Assembly (NCBI GenBank): GCA_017520825.1
Contig: JAFXEX010000008.1
Location: 1-53,533 of the forward strand
Reading direction: 5' to 3'
Source of the DNA: Clostridia bacterium
Lineage (GTDB): Bacteria > Bacillota > Clostridia > Oscillospirales > SIG627
Length of the DNA: 53,533 nucleotides
The position numbers and the translations under genes are program-made. Below, in pieces: positions 32,170-44,603 of the stretch; the stretch's first letter is position 1, and each line of letters opens with the position of its first letter. Under the pieces are notes generated by a model, which worked only from the letters and a program-made list of their open reading frames with translations, was not told where the DNA came from and made no database searches.

Positions 32170-33183
32170 ATGAATAAAGGTATAGCAATAGTTGGTAACC
32201 TTTTGGTTGACCACGTAAAGCTTATTGACAGTTATCCTGCTCCCGGTATGCTTACCAATATAAGAGGAGTTTCCCAATGTGTAGGTGGTTGTGCGTGCAA
32301 CACCGGCGCTGCCCTTGCAAAGATTGACCCCGAAATGAACGTAGTTGTTATAGGAAAGCTGGGCAACGACGCAGACGGAGATTACATAAAGGGTGTACTT
32401 TCAAATCTTGGCGTTAATATCGACGGAGTAATTACAATTGACGACAAGCCCACGTCCTTCACAGACGTTATGTCGGATATGTCGGCTAATGAAAGAACCT
32501 TCTTCCAGGCAAGAGGCGCAAACGCAGAGTTCTCTATTGACGATATAGACTTTGACAGACTTGACGTTGATATTTTCCATATCGGCTACGCACTTCTTCT
32601 TGACAAGTTTGACCAGCCCGACGACGAGTACGGAACGGTTATGGCAAGAGCCCTTGCTCGCGTTTCCGAAAGAGGAATAAAGACCTCGATCGACGTTGTC
32701 AGCGAGGTTGGTGACAGATTCAATAAAATCGTTACCCCCTGTCTTCCTCACTGTGACTATCTCATTTTCAACGAGGTTGAGGCGTCCAGAGTAACGGGTA
32801 TCCCCGTGAGAGACGAAAACGGAAAGATTTCACAGAGTGGTATGAAGCAGGTTATAAACGAGCTGTTTGAAATGGGCGTTCGCGAGGTAGTTTGTATCCA
32901 TGCACCCGAGGGTGGTTGGTATTCAAGAAAGGGTGAAGGCGTTTACTTCCAGCCCTCTCTTAATCTCTCAAGAGATATGATTAAGGGTAAGGTTGGCGCA
33001 GGTGACTCCTTCTGCGCAGGAATGCTCTACTCACTCTACCGTGAGTTTGACCCTGAATATTCACTTCGTGTTGCAGGTGCAGCTGCAGGCTGTAATCTTA
33101 CCGAGGTAAATTCCATTGACGGTCTCAGAGCCTTTGATAAGATGATGGAATTTGAAAGTGAAATAGGATACGAAGCAGACTGA
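32170..33183 (+). CDS. PfkB family carbohydrate kinase
   Basis: Cytoplasmic ribokinase-fold sugar or nucleoside kinase, 337 residues. The sequence has the N-terminal GGCACNTGAALAKI motif (about 40-53), the lid-forming strands, and the C-terminal signature KGKVGAGDSFCAGMLYSLY (about 275-293), where the Asp of GAGDSF is the catalytic base and the Gly residues form the anion hole. NEVEASRVTG is also family-typical. The phosphate acceptor cannot be read from sequence. AGAGAGGA precedes the start, a strong promoter lies upstream, and a hairpin (33188-33212) separates it from the pseudouridine synthase gene. Confidence 0.92.
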   Translation: MNKGIAIVGNLLVDHVKLIDSYPAPGMLTNIRGVSQCVGGCACNTGAALAKIDPEMNVVVIGKLGNDADGDYIKGVLSNLGVNIDGVITIDDKPTSFTDVMSDMSANERTFFQARGANAEFSIDDIDFDRLDVDIFHIGYALLLDKFDQPDDEYGTVMARALARVSERGIKTSIDVVSEVGDRFNKIVTPCLPHCDYLIFNEVEASRVTGIPVRDENGKISQSGMKQVINELFEMGVREVVCIHAPEGGWYSRKGEGVYFQPSLNLSRDMIKGKVGAGDSFCAGMLYSLYREFDPEYSLRVAGAAAGCNLTEVNSIDGLRAFDKMMEFESEIGYEAD

Positions 33184-33187
33184 TAAT

Positions 33188-33214
33188 AAGGGGAGTCCTT
33201 TGGACTCCCTTTAA
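33188..33214 (+). terminator. Terminator after the PfkB-family gene
   Basis: AAGGGGAGTCC (33188-33198) pairs with GGACTCCCTTT (33202-33212) around a three-base loop. Confidence 0.75.
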
Positions 33215-33234
33215 ATATTAACCAAGAGGTTTAT

Positions 33235-33822
33235 ATGGAAATTTTACTTAACGACGGTAATATAGTAGTGTGTATAAAGCCCGTTGGCAAGGATTCCGAA
33301 AAAGAGGTGCCTGAGCTTTTGTCAGCCCAGCTTGGTGGGGAGATTTATACCGTACACCGACTTGACAAAAACGTTGGTGGCGTTATGGTATATGCCCGTA
33401 GCTCCTCCTCGGCAGCAATGCTTTCAAGGGCAATTCAGAACGGAGAGATGATAAAGGAATACCTTGCGCTCGTTCACGGCACTCCCAAGGAAAGTGGAGT
33501 TATGGAGGACCTGCTCTTTAAGGACTCCTCAAAAAACAAGGTGTACGTAGTGGACCGTGAAAGACGTGGCGTCAAGAGGGCAAAGCTGGAATATAGCGTG
33601 CTGAAGGCAGGGGAGACGTCTCTGGTGCATATAAGACTTCACACCGGCAGAAGCCATCAGATAAGAGTGCAGTTTGCCTCCCGTGGCTTTCCTCTCGTGG
33701 GTGACCGTAAGTACGGCGCTCACGACGATTATAAAGAGCCCTTTCTCTTTTCACACAAGATAACCTTTAACTATAAAGGAAAATCCGTATCATTCGTAGC
33801 AAATCCCGATTGGGCAAATTAA
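33235..33822 (+). CDS. RluA family pseudouridine synthase (short form)
   Basis: RNA-modifying enzyme converting uridine to pseudouridine, probably in rRNA or tRNA. The catalytic aspartate is Asp44 in TVHRLDKNVGGVMVYAR, and the later family blocks EYLALVHG, VHIRLHTGRSHQIRVQFA and PLVGDRKYG are intact. At 195 residues it is a minimal RluA catalytic domain and lacks the N-terminal S4 RNA-binding domain. It sits just after the PfkB-family terminator with CAAGAGGT before the start, and ends at a bidirectional terminator shared with the GH20 gene. Confidence 0.92.
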   Translation: MEILLNDGNIVVCIKPVGKDSEKEVPELLSAQLGGEIYTVHRLDKNVGGVMVYARSSSSAAMLSRAIQNGEMIKEYLALVHGTPKESGVMEDLLFKDSSKNKVYVVDRERRGVKRAKLEYSVLKAGETSLVHIRLHTGRSHQIRVQFASRGFPLVGDRKYGAHDDYKEPFLFSHKITFNYKGKSVSFVANPDWAN

Positions 33823-33857
33823 AAACGGTGTCGGCAAACAGTCCGACACCGTTTTAA
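33820..33857. terminator. Bidirectional terminator between the pseudouridine synthase and GH20 genes
   Basis: AAAACGGTGTCGG (from 33822) pairs with CCGACACCGTTTT (to 33855) around an eight-base loop, with A and T runs on either side. Confidence 0.85.
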
Positions 33858-35708
33858 TTATATTCTTATGTTAACCGTTGCCATTGAGCTGTATTTCGCA
33901 AAGCCTCCCACAACCTTGTATAAGCGCTCCTCCTCGAACTCCTCTATAGTATCGGATTTGCCGGTCAGGTAGGCGTCAATCAGCATTTTAGCCGTATCAA
34001 TTCTCGCTACCACACCACCATAGCGTATATCCATATTTTGCCAGCCAATGATCTTATTGTGCGCAAACCAAAGCTCCTTGTGGGCTGAATGTACCTTTTG
34101 AGTGGCTTCACGAAGCCTTGGCAGAAGCGTTTGGCTTATATGCTCAAGAGTGCTTCTGTCTTTTCCTTTATATGCAGGGACTGCTTTTTCGGCAATTTCG
34201 CATTTTATGGCAAGGTATCCAAAAACAAGCGTGGCAAAGCTGTAAAGGGACGACCACTTGCCATCGTATGCCGACATTTTTTCAGCGTGAAGCTTATAGT
34301 GTCCACTTCTCGGCTCTTGGAACAGATGATAATCGTAAAGCCCTTCCATTACGTCCTGCCAGAAAAGAGGCTTACCCAAAAACCTTGAATGATAGTCGGA
34401 GTAGATATGATGCTCGTCAAAAATATTATGGTACGCACTCATATTGTAAAATGCGTCGAAATCGCCACCGGTACAACGCTCAAAGCCTTTTCTTAAAACG
34501 GATTGGTCGGGAGCTACGTTATAGCACATCTCTGCAGTGAAGGAGAGATCCAAAAGATTTGCGAAAAGGTCACATTCAGCATTGTCGTTGCCCCAGATTG
34601 TCATCAGAAGCTCGTCAACGCCGGTTTTTCTACACGCCAGAATAGAATCCCTCGTGGTTTCAAAAGCGTAATTATGCTCGGGGAAATGACCTATCCAGCT
34701 CCACGTACCTCCTGCAAACATAACCCGTCTGTCAAGAGCCTTGTGCTTCATAAGCATTTTTTCATCGCAACCGGGACCCTCTCCGTAGTGCCAGAAAACA
34801 AGCTCCATTTCCTTTGGTATCTGTTCTTTGATTTCCTCTGTAATTACGGTGTTCACGTCGTAGTAAGAAAAGCCACTTTCCGACGCCGTACGGAAGTACA
34901 TATCACTCCACATCATAGGACTGAGGGAATATTTGTTAATTATCCCCATAAGCCTTTGCATATACTCGTTGAAAATTTCGGCAGGGGGAACGTATCCGTG
35001 CTTATCGAGAAATCTGCCTCTGCCCATATCCCAGGCTTCGTCCATACCCACGTGGATACGCCTTGAACGGAAGCAACGGCTGGTTGTGGAAATAATTTTT
35101 TCAATCAACTCAAAGGTGGCGTCCTCTCGGGCAAGCATAACGGTTTCGGTGTCACGGATAGGGTACGCCACGTGCCACAAAAGGTATTTTTCCATATGTC
35201 CGTAGCACTCGATGCAGGGTACTACCTCGATGCCGTAGCCGTAGGCGTAATCGTCGATAGCACGAAGCTCGTCCTCGGTGTATCTGCCTCGCATATAACC
35301 GAAATAGGGATAATCCTCAAGCTTTATCATATCCTCGGTATAGAGCATAAGCATATTGTAGCCCATTGTGGCAAGATAATCAATCAGCGTGCAAACGGTT
35401 TCGACGGTAGGGGCAGCACACCTTGAAACGTCTACCATAGTACCTACGGTCTTAAAATGTCTGTCCTCGTATATCTCGAATTCATTGCCGTTTTTCAGGT
35501 TGTCTATAAGCAAAATCAATTCTCTGAAAAACTGATTTTTCGTTGTATAGTAAACTGTACCAACGTTATTTTTGAAGGAAGCGCCAAGCTTATCACCACA
35601 AACGGCGTTAACCGTCACCCCAGCCTCTGACAGAGTGAAATCAAAGGCGTTGCAAAGTCGGTCTACTGCTTTTTTGAGGCTTTCGTCGCATATAAGGTTG
35701 ATTTTCAT
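33858..35708 (-). CDS. Glycoside hydrolase family 20 (beta-N-acetylhexosaminidase)
   Basis: Enzyme releasing terminal beta-linked GlcNAc or GalNAc by substrate-assisted catalysis. The TIM barrel starts near residue 85 with MVDVSRCAAPTVETV, followed by YNMLMLYTEDMIKLEDYPYFG, VVPCIECYGHMEKYL and the catalytic Asp-Glu pair in RRIHVGMDEAWDMGRG (about residues 212-227). Tryptophans in FWHYGEG and GGTWSWIG are suitable for the acetamido pocket. Length 616 with a C-terminal helical part. It has no signal peptide, so it is probably intracellular and acts on imported glycans or recycled cell-wall fragments. It stands alone; GAAAGG precedes ATG at 35708. Confidence 0.9.
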   Translation of the reverse strand: MKINLICDESLKKAVDRLCNAFDFTLSEAGVTVNAVCGDKLGASFKNNVGTVYYTTKNQFFRELILLIDNLKNGNEFEIYEDRHFKTVGTMVDVSRCAAPTVETVCTLIDYLATMGYNMLMLYTEDMIKLEDYPYFGYMRGRYTEDELRAIDDYAYGYGIEVVPCIECYGHMEKYLLWHVAYPIRDTETVMLAREDATFELIEKIISTTSRCFRSRRIHVGMDEAWDMGRGRFLDKHGYVPPAEIFNEYMQRLMGIINKYSLSPMMWSDMYFRTASESGFSYYDVNTVITEEIKEQIPKEMELVFWHYGEGPGCDEKMLMKHKALDRRVMFAGGTWSWIGHFPEHNYAFETTRDSILACRKTGVDELLMTIWGNDNAECDLFANLLDLSFTAEMCYNVAPDQSVLRKGFERCTGGDFDAFYNMSAYHNIFDEHHIYSDYHSRFLGKPLFWQDVMEGLYDYHLFQEPRSGHYKLHAEKMSAYDGKWSSLYSFATLVFGYLAIKCEIAEKAVPAYKGKDRSTLEHISQTLLPRLREATQKVHSAHKELWFAHNKIIGWQNMDIRYGGVVARIDTAKMLIDAYLTGKSDTIEEFEEERLYKVVGGFAKYSSMATVNIRI

Positions 35709-35785
35709 ATCGGATAGCCTTTCTGTTTAGGTGGATTTTTAAGTATTGTACCATACGAAAAGGAGTTTTTCAATAATTCTGTAAT

Positions 35786-35820
35786 AAAAAGGTGTCGGCT
35801 TGTAACCGACACCTTTAATT
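35786..35820 (-). terminator. Terminator of the groESL operon
   Basis: AAAGGTGTCGG (35788-35798) pairs with CCGACACCTTT (35806-35816), just past the groEL stop on the minus strand. Its stem is very close to that of the terminator at 33820-33857 (both contain GGTGTCGG). Confidence 0.8.
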
Positions 35821-35824
35821 CGTC

Positions 35825-37459
<1,635 letters not shown>

Positions 37460-37470
37460 TTACCTCCGAA

Positions 37471-37779
<309 letters not shown>

Positions 37780-37802
37780 TTATATTATTTCGTATCAATG
37801 TT

Positions 37803-37829
37803 TTAGCACTCGTTTGGGTTGAGTGCTAA
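37803..37829 (-). promoter_or_regulatory. CIRCE operator (HrcA binding site)
   Basis: TTAGCACTC (37803-37811), nine bases, GAGTGCTAA (37821-37829): a perfect match to the CIRCE inverted repeat in front of groESL. HrcA would repress the operon until heat or misfolded protein titrates GroEL. hrcA itself is not in the window. Confidence 0.97.
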
Positions 37830-37840
37830 CCACAGTTAAT

Positions 37841-37868
37841 ATTTTACACATTATGGAATAAAAATCAA
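37841..37868 (-). promoter_or_regulatory. groESL promoter
   Basis: On the minus strand TTGATT (37868-37863), 16 bases and TAAAAT (37846-37841), immediately upstream of CIRCE, which therefore lies over the transcription start. Confidence 0.65.
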
Positions 37869-37901
37869 GTGTTTTTTATATTGTTCACATTTAATTAACA
37901 T

Positions 37902-39875
<1,974 letters not shown>

Positions 39876-39881
39876 CTATGA

Positions 39882-40003
39882 AAATGCAGAATGCAAAATG
39901 CAAAATGCAGAATAAACGTTAATTTGCCTTTGGCAAGCTTTCAATCAAAGAAAATTTCGCATAGCGAAATTATCCTCAATTCTACATTCTTAATTCTGCA
40001 TTT
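39882..40003. repeat. MITE-like intergenic repeat, copy B (in the ligA leader)
   Basis: About 120 bases with the same parts and order as copy A (16808-16936): iterated AATGCAGAAT and AAAATGC, AATAAACGTTAA, the hairpin ATTTCGCATAGCGAAAT, then AATTCT and a closing AATTCTGCATTT. The ends are inverted repeats. It lies 15 bases upstream of the ligA start and downstream of the ligA promoter, so it must be transcribed into the ligA 5' leader. Confidence 0.72.
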
Positions 40004-40032
40004 AAAAGTGGTGGCACTTTGCTTTTATACAT

Positions 40033-40061
40033 ATTATACCCTATTGCAAAGTCAATGTCAA
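40033..40061 (-). promoter_or_regulatory. ligA promoter
   Basis: On the minus strand TTGACA (40061-40056), 17 bases, TATAAT (40038-40033). It is divergent from the TAXI transporter promoter. Confidence 0.75.
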
Positions 40062-40102
40062 ACCAAAGAAAACATATTTTTTAATTTTTTGGTAAATTTA
40101 TA

Positions 40103-40131
40103 TTGAAATGTTATCCAATGTATGTTATAAT
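40103..40131 (+). promoter_or_regulatory. Promoter of the TAXI-TRAP transporter operon
   Basis: TTGAAA (40103-40108), 17 bases, TATAAT (40126-40131), directly followed by three GTATAC boxes. Confidence 0.75.
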
Positions 40132-40178
40132 GTATACAATCTGGCATATTGTATACGATTTCGTGCAATGTATACAAT
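40129..40178 (+). promoter_or_regulatory. Triple GTATAC operator
   Basis: GTATAC is at 40132, 40151 and 40170, spaced exactly 19 bases. Each lies in a longer near-palindrome (AATGTATACAAT, ATTGTATACGAT, AATGTATACAAT). The boxes start at the -10 and cover the transcription start, the typical place for a repressor. The repressor is not encoded nearby; TTGTATACAA-like sites are known for GntR-family proteins. Confidence 0.7.
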
Positions 40179-40206
40179 CAAATTATAATTTAAAAGGAGA
40201 TTTATC

Positions 40207-41175
40207 ATGAAAAGAATTATTGCATTCGTGCTTGCAGCGTTGATGCTTGTAGCACTGACAGCTTGTGGCACAGACGAAGCAGCAAAGGCAACTAAGATGA
40301 CAATGGGTACAGGTGGTACACAGGGTACCTACTACGGCTACGGTGGAATTCTCGGTAATCACATCAAGGGTGAAACCGGAATTACAGTAAACGTTGTTTC
40401 TACCGACGGCTCAAAGGCAAACATTCTCGGTATCGACGTTGGAAACTATCAGCTTGGTACAGTTCAGTCAGACGTTATGGCGTATGCATACGCAGGCACA
40501 CGCTCATTTGAGACAGAGGGCGCTCTCGACTCATTCCGTGTAATCGGTGGTCTTTACGCAGAGGCAGTTCAGCTCGTTACCATGGATCCCGAAATCAAGA
40601 CGGTTGCAGACCTTGCAGGTAAGAAGGTTTCTATCGGCGCTGCAGGCTCAGGCGTTTACTTCAACGCAATTGACATTCTCGGCGCAGCAGGACTCACAGA
40701 GGCAGACATTCAGCCTCAGTATCAGTCCTTCGGTGACTCTGCAGACGCTTTGAAGGACGGCAAGATTGACGCAGCCTTCATCGTTGCAGGCGCACCCACT
40801 CCTGCAATTCAGGAGCTTTGCACCACAACAGACGCATACCTCGTTCCCATCGACGGAGAGGTTGCAGAGAAGCTTATGAACGATTCTCCCTACTACACTC
40901 TTTACGACGTTCCTGCAGGCACCTACGACGGACAGGACGCTGACGTTACAACCGTAACCGTTAAGGCAACTCTTATCGTTTCAACCTCTGCATCAGAGGA
41001 GGACGTATACAACCTTACAAAGGCTATTTATGATAACGCAGACGCAATTACTGAAGCTCACGCAAAGGGCGCCGAGCTCAGCCTCGAAAATGCTACTCAG
41101 GGTATGACTGCTCCCTTCCACAAGGGCGCTGCTAAATACTTTGCTGAAAAGGGCATTACCGTAGAAAGCAAGTAA
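40207..41175 (+). CDS. TAXI family TRAP transporter solute-binding lipoprotein
   Basis: Extracytoplasmic substrate-binding protein of a TAXI-TRAP transporter, which imports organic acids or similar solutes using an ion gradient. A lipoprotein signal with lipobox LTAC (cysteine near residue 20) precedes the TAXI core: MTMGTGGTQGTYYGYGGILGNHI, VVSTDGSKANILGIDVGNYQLGTVQSDV, and VADLAGKKVSIGAAGSGV. Length 322 is typical. AAAGGAGA precedes the start. A hairpin (41185-41215) lies between it and the permease gene and may adjust the ratio of the two products. The ligand is unknown. Confidence 0.93.
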   Translation: MKRIIAFVLAALMLVALTACGTDEAAKATKMTMGTGGTQGTYYGYGGILGNHIKGETGITVNVVSTDGSKANILGIDVGNYQLGTVQSDVMAYAYAGTRSFETEGALDSFRVIGGLYAEAVQLVTMDPEIKTVADLAGKKVSIGAAGSGVYFNAIDILGAAGLTEADIQPQYQSFGDSADALKDGKIDAAFIVAGAPTPAIQELCTTTDAYLVPIDGEVAEKLMNDSPYYTLYDVPAGTYDGQDADVTTVTVKATLIVSTSASEEDVYNLTKAIYDNADAITEAHAKGAELSLENATQGMTAPFHKGAAKYFAEKGITVESK

Positions 41176-41184
41176 TTATTAATA

Positions 41185-41215
41185 ATTGGCTGCAGTCGTA
41201 AGGGTTGCAGCCAAT
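41185..41215 (+). terminator. Intercistronic hairpin between TAXI protein and permease genes
   Basis: ATTGGCTGCA pairs with TGCAGCCAAT (41206-41215). A strong U tract is missing, so partial termination or protection of the upstream mRNA is more likely than full termination. Confidence 0.55.
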
Positions 41216-41242
41216 CTTCTTGAATATAAATTGGAGGTATGA

Positions 41243-43189
41243 ATGGCTCTTTTTAAGAAAAAAACAGTTGACGCTGAGCCCGAGATGCTTGACGTCGATG
41301 CGGTAATGAAAAAGTATGACAGAGAGTCAAACACCCGTGTCTGGCAAGGCGCTCCCAAAATCCTTGTAAATGCAATTCTTGCCATCTTCTCACTTTTTTG
41401 TATATACGTAACTCTGTTCGCCACCTGGCTTGACGAAATCCGTCTCACTTCCTTTATGGCGTTTATAATCTTTATCGGATTTCTGGTTTTCCCAATCAGA
41501 AAGGGAACCCAGAAGGTAAATTATATGCCCTGGTACGACGTGATTTTTATGTTGGCAGGAACGGGCGCATTTCTTTACTATACCTTTAATGCGTCGGAGA
41601 TTGTTGCACGCTACAAAATAACCGAGCTTGAGGTTATTATCGGTATCGTGGGAATTATCTGTCTTGCAGAGCTTTGTCGCAGAAGCGTGGGACTTCCCAT
41701 TCTTTGCGTTGCAGGTGCATTGCTTGTCTACGCGCTTGTATGGGGCTCTACAAACCCCGACGTTTTTGCCCGTGTTACCGAAAACGTCAGAGTTCTCTTT
41801 TACTCCAAGGAAGGTATTCTTTCAACGCCTATAAACGTTTGCTCAAAGTACATAGTAATGTTTATAATATTCGGTGCATTCCTTGAGCGTACGGGTATTG
41901 CAGACTTCTTTATCAATATTGCCAACGCCCTTGTAGGTCGCTTTTCGGGTGGTCCTGCCAAGGTTGCCGTTGTTGCATCTGCCCTTGAGGGTATGGTGTC
42001 GGGCTCCTCGGTTGCCAATACCGTCGGCTCGGGCGCCGTTACGATTCCCCTGATGAAGAGAACGGGCTACAAGCCCGAATTTGCAGCAGCTGCTGAGGCG
42101 TCAGCATCCACAGGTGGTCAGATAATGCCTCCTATTATGGGTGCAGCCGCCTTCCTTATGGCAGAAACTGTTGGCGTTCCTTATTCAAACATAGTCGTAA
42201 AGGCAATCCTCCCTGCAATCCTTTATTTTGCAGGAGTATTTATCACCGTTCACCTTGAGGCGAAAAAGGAAGGACTTCGAGGTCTTACCAAGGAAGAGCT
42301 TCCAAGGCTCAAGCCCCTTTTGAAGCAGACCTATCTTCTCCTTCCCCTCATTCTTCTTATATATCTCGTTGGAACAAGCACACGCTCCATTGCCTACGCC
42401 GCTGCTATCGCAATCGTCGTGGCAATCGTCGTAAGTCTCTTCAACAAAGAGAACAGAATAACTCCCAAGCGCGTTTTCGAAGCCCTTGCAGCAGGTGGTC
42501 AGGGAATGATAACCGTTGCTGCAGCCTGTGGAGTTGCAGGTATCGTGGCAGGTCTTATCAGCGCTACCGGTCTTGCTTTTATTCTGTTCAACGGAATAGT
42601 ATCAATTGCAGGTGATTATGTTATCATCGCTCTCTTCCTTACCATGCTTTGCTGTATAGTTCTCGGTATGGGCGTTCCCACTACTGCCAATTATTGCATT
42701 ATGGCAGCAACCTGCGCCCCCATTCTGGTACAGATGGGCGTACCCCTCGTTGCAGCCCACTTCTTCGTGTTCTATTTCGGAATTGTTGCCGACCTTACGC
42801 CTCCCGTTGCACTTGCAGCTTATGCAGGCGCGGCAATAGCCCAGGCAAACCCAATGAAAACGGCGTTTACAGCAACCAAGCTTGCTATCGGCGCGTTTAT
42901 AGTTCCTTACGTGTTTGCCCTTAACCCTGCAATGCTCTTTATCAATACCGACGGCGTTCTTGAGGTAATACTTATCTGTATAACCTCACTTATCGGTATA
43001 TTTGCAGTGTCAGCATCCCTTGAGGGATACTTATTCAAGCATATGCCCTGGTATCAGAGGATACTCAGCCTCGCAGGTGGTCTTTGCCTCATATACCCGG
43101 GACTTGTTACCGACTCCATCGGACTTGGTCTTGTGGCAATAGTCGTTGTTATGCAGTTGATTGCTAAAAAGAAAATGGCTACGGTATAA
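41243..43189 (+). CDS. TRAP transporter fused permease (4TM-12TM, DctQM type)
   Basis: Membrane part of the TAXI-TRAP importer, with the small (DctQ-like) and large (DctM-like) subunits joined in one 648-residue protein. About 16 hydrophobic segments are visible. The DctM signature is clear: EGMVSGSSVANTVGSGAVTI followed by EASASTGGQIMPPIMGAAAF (about 250-300), and the second half repeats the pattern with LGMGVPTTANYCIMAATCAP. GGAGGT precedes the start at 41243. It follows the binding-protein gene under the GTATAC-controlled promoter and is followed by hairpin array 5. Confidence 0.94.
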   Translation: MALFKKKTVDAEPEMLDVDAVMKKYDRESNTRVWQGAPKILVNAILAIFSLFCIYVTLFATWLDEIRLTSFMAFIIFIGFLVFPIRKGTQKVNYMPWYDVIFMLAGTGAFLYYTFNASEIVARYKITELEVIIGIVGIICLAELCRRSVGLPILCVAGALLVYALVWGSTNPDVFARVTENVRVLFYSKEGILSTPINVCSKYIVMFIIFGAFLERTGIADFFINIANALVGRFSGGPAKVAVVASALEGMVSGSSVANTVGSGAVTIPLMKRTGYKPEFAAAAEASASTGGQIMPPIMGAAAFLMAETVGVPYSNIVVKAILPAILYFAGVFITVHLEAKKEGLRGLTKEELPRLKPLLKQTYLLLPLILLIYLVGTSTRSIAYAAAIAIVVAIVVSLFNKENRITPKRVFEALAAGGQGMITVAAACGVAGIVAGLISATGLAFILFNGIVSIAGDYVIIALFLTMLCCIVLGMGVPTTANYCIMAATCAPILVQMGVPLVAAHFFVFYFGIVADLTPPVALAAYAGAAIAQANPMKTAFTATKLAIGAFIVPYVFALNPAMLFINTDGVLEVILICITSLIGIFAVSASLEGYLFKHMPWYQRILSLAGGLCLIYPGLVTDSIGLGLVAIVVVMQLIAKKKMATV

Positions 43190-43193
43190 AATG

Positions 43194-43400
43194 CGTAGCG
43201 CCATCAAGGGCACTACGCAGCGATATAAATCCCTTACGGGATTTGCGATATACGCTGACGCGTGCGATATATCTTCGATGCGATATGCCCTGTGGGGCGT
43301 GAAGGGGATTTATATCATATCGCAACCGACCACAAGGCAGGTTATATCGCATTTGAGCGTGAGCGAAAATATATCGCATTTGCGAAAGTAAATATATCGC
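43194..43400. repeat. Hairpin array 5 (GCGATATA spacer)
   Basis: Chain of different hairpins: TGCGTAG/CTACGCA (43194-43220), AAATCCC-TTAC-GGGATTT (about 43227-43244), ACGC-TGAC-GCGT (about 43252-43263), imperfect stems to about 43320, then AACC/GGTT and two AT-rich stems up to 43396. GCGATATA separates the stems on the left and the reverse complement ATATCGC on the right. A terminator with the same sequence type as the one beside array 4 follows. Confidence 0.72.
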
Positions 43401-43444
43401 CTTAAAAAAACAGCTTCTGTAGATACAGAAGTTGTGCTTGTCAA

Positions 43445-43487
43445 GAAAGAAACGAGGAGTTTTAAACACACTTCGTTCTTTTTTGTC
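43445..43487 (+). terminator. Terminator following array 5
   Basis: AAGAAACGA pairs with TCGTTCTT (one bulge) around a TTTTAAACAC-containing loop, then a T run and GTCA. It resembles 20458-20507. A smaller hairpin CTTCTGTA/TACAGAAG lies just upstream (43414-43431). Confidence 0.65.
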
Positions 43488-43525
43488 AGCAGATATCTAT
43501 TTTATTGAAATTCGAAAACTGTCAT

Positions 43526-43560
43526 AAAAAACAACGCTCTTTTGAGGGCGTTGTTTTTTT
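43526..43560. terminator. Bidirectional terminator
   Basis: AAAAACAACGCTCT pairs with AGGGCGTTGTTTTT around TTTG, with A and T runs at both ends. Confidence 0.8.
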
Positions 43561-43569
43561 GCACTTCAA

Positions 43570-43598
43570 TTGACTATTGGTGATAAGTGTGTTATAAT
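43570..43598 (+). promoter_or_regulatory. Promoter of the phosphodiesterase gene
   Basis: TTGACT (43570-43575), 17 bases, TATAAT (43593-43598). The 145-base leader that follows (43599-43743) shows no motif I recognise. Confidence 0.7.
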
Positions 43599-43743
43599 AA
43601 ATTAATCGTTTTCGGCAATATAAATTCCTGTAGGAATTTGCCATATGTCCCAGGGGCGTAAGTGTATGTATCGGTAAAATTTTTGTCCCTGACTCGACAA
43701 AAACATATGAAGATTGTCGAATATTGTTGAAAGGAAGAGTAAA

Positions 43744-44523
43744 ATGAGTAAAGTAATATTGATTTCTATTGATGGAATGAGACCGGACGGCCTTTTGAAA
43801 TGTGGCAATAGATTTGTTGAAGACTTTCAGAAAAAAACATCTTATACTTTTTCTGCAAAAACGGTATACCCGTCCATAACATTGCCGTGTCATCTTTCTA
43901 TGTTTCATAGTGTCCCACCTGAAAGGCATGGAACACTATCTAATGGATATGTAGTACCGGTAAGGCCTGTAAGCGGATTGTTTGAACAACTTAAAGCCGG
44001 TGGTAAAAAGTGTGCCATGTATTATGGTTGGGAGCCACTTAGAAATATTGGGAAACCGGGTTCGTTAGTAGCTGCAGAGTATATAAATGCATACTCGTTT
44101 GAACATACTGATGGAATGCTCACTAATCGTGCCCTTGATTATATAAAAATGGCTGATCCTGATTTTGTATTTCTTTATATGGTGGAGACTGATGAAAAAG
44201 GAGGCCATGATTCGGGGTGGATGAGTGAAACATATCTTGAATACATAAACAAAGCATTTGACAATGTGAAAAAAGTGATAGATGAGGTTGGCGATAAATA
44301 CACAGTTATTGTTACGGCTGACCATGGCGGGCATGACAGATGTCATGGTACCGATATGCCTGAAGATATGACAATACCAATGTTCTTTTACGGCGATTGT
44401 TTTATGAAAGGAAAAGAGTTGGAAAATATAAGCATTCTTGATATAGCTCCGACTATTGCGGATATAATGTCGATTGATACACCGAGAGAATGGGAAGGGA
44501 AGAGTCTCATAAATAACAGATAA
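43744..44523 (+). CDS. Alkaline phosphatase superfamily protein (nucleotide pyrophosphatase/phosphodiesterase type)
   Basis: A 259-residue metal-dependent phosphoesterase, cytoplasmic by the lack of a signal peptide. Metal and nucleophile positions are visible: Asp8 in ISIDGMRPDG, the nucleophile threonine in KTVYPSITLPCHLSMFHS, ETDEKGGHDSGW with Asp and His ligands, and ADHGGHDRCHG with Asp-His plus a further His. This is the order found in NPP-type enzymes. ATG 43744 is used because AAAGGAAG precedes it; the frame could be extended to 43714 but without a ribosome site. The gene is more AT-rich than the genes before 43.2 kb and has its own promoter. Confidence 0.86.
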   Translation: MSKVILISIDGMRPDGLLKCGNRFVEDFQKKTSYTFSAKTVYPSITLPCHLSMFHSVPPERHGTLSNGYVVPVRPVSGLFEQLKAGGKKCAMYYGWEPLRNIGKPGSLVAAEYINAYSFEHTDGMLTNRALDYIKMADPDFVFLYMVETDEKGGHDSGWMSETYLEYINKAFDNVKKVIDEVGDKYTVIVTADHGGHDRCHGTDMPEDMTIPMFFYGDCFMKGKELENISILDIAPTIADIMSIDTPREWEGKSLINNR

Positions 44524-44603
44524 TTTTTAAATCCAATTTGATTGTGAGCATTGGCATCCAGATTATACAGTCTTTATATAAAGATTGTCGAAGGAGTGAT
44601 AGA

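Noticed and set aside
34503..35066. 187-codon open frame opposite the GH20 gene
   Set aside because: The GH20 frame carries catalytic motifs throughout this stretch; the opposite frame has none and lacks a ribosome site.
43599..43743. Possible structured RNA or tRNA-like leader before the phosphodiesterase gene
   Set aside because: I could not fold it into a cloverleaf or match it to any riboswitch; it may just be an untranslated leader.
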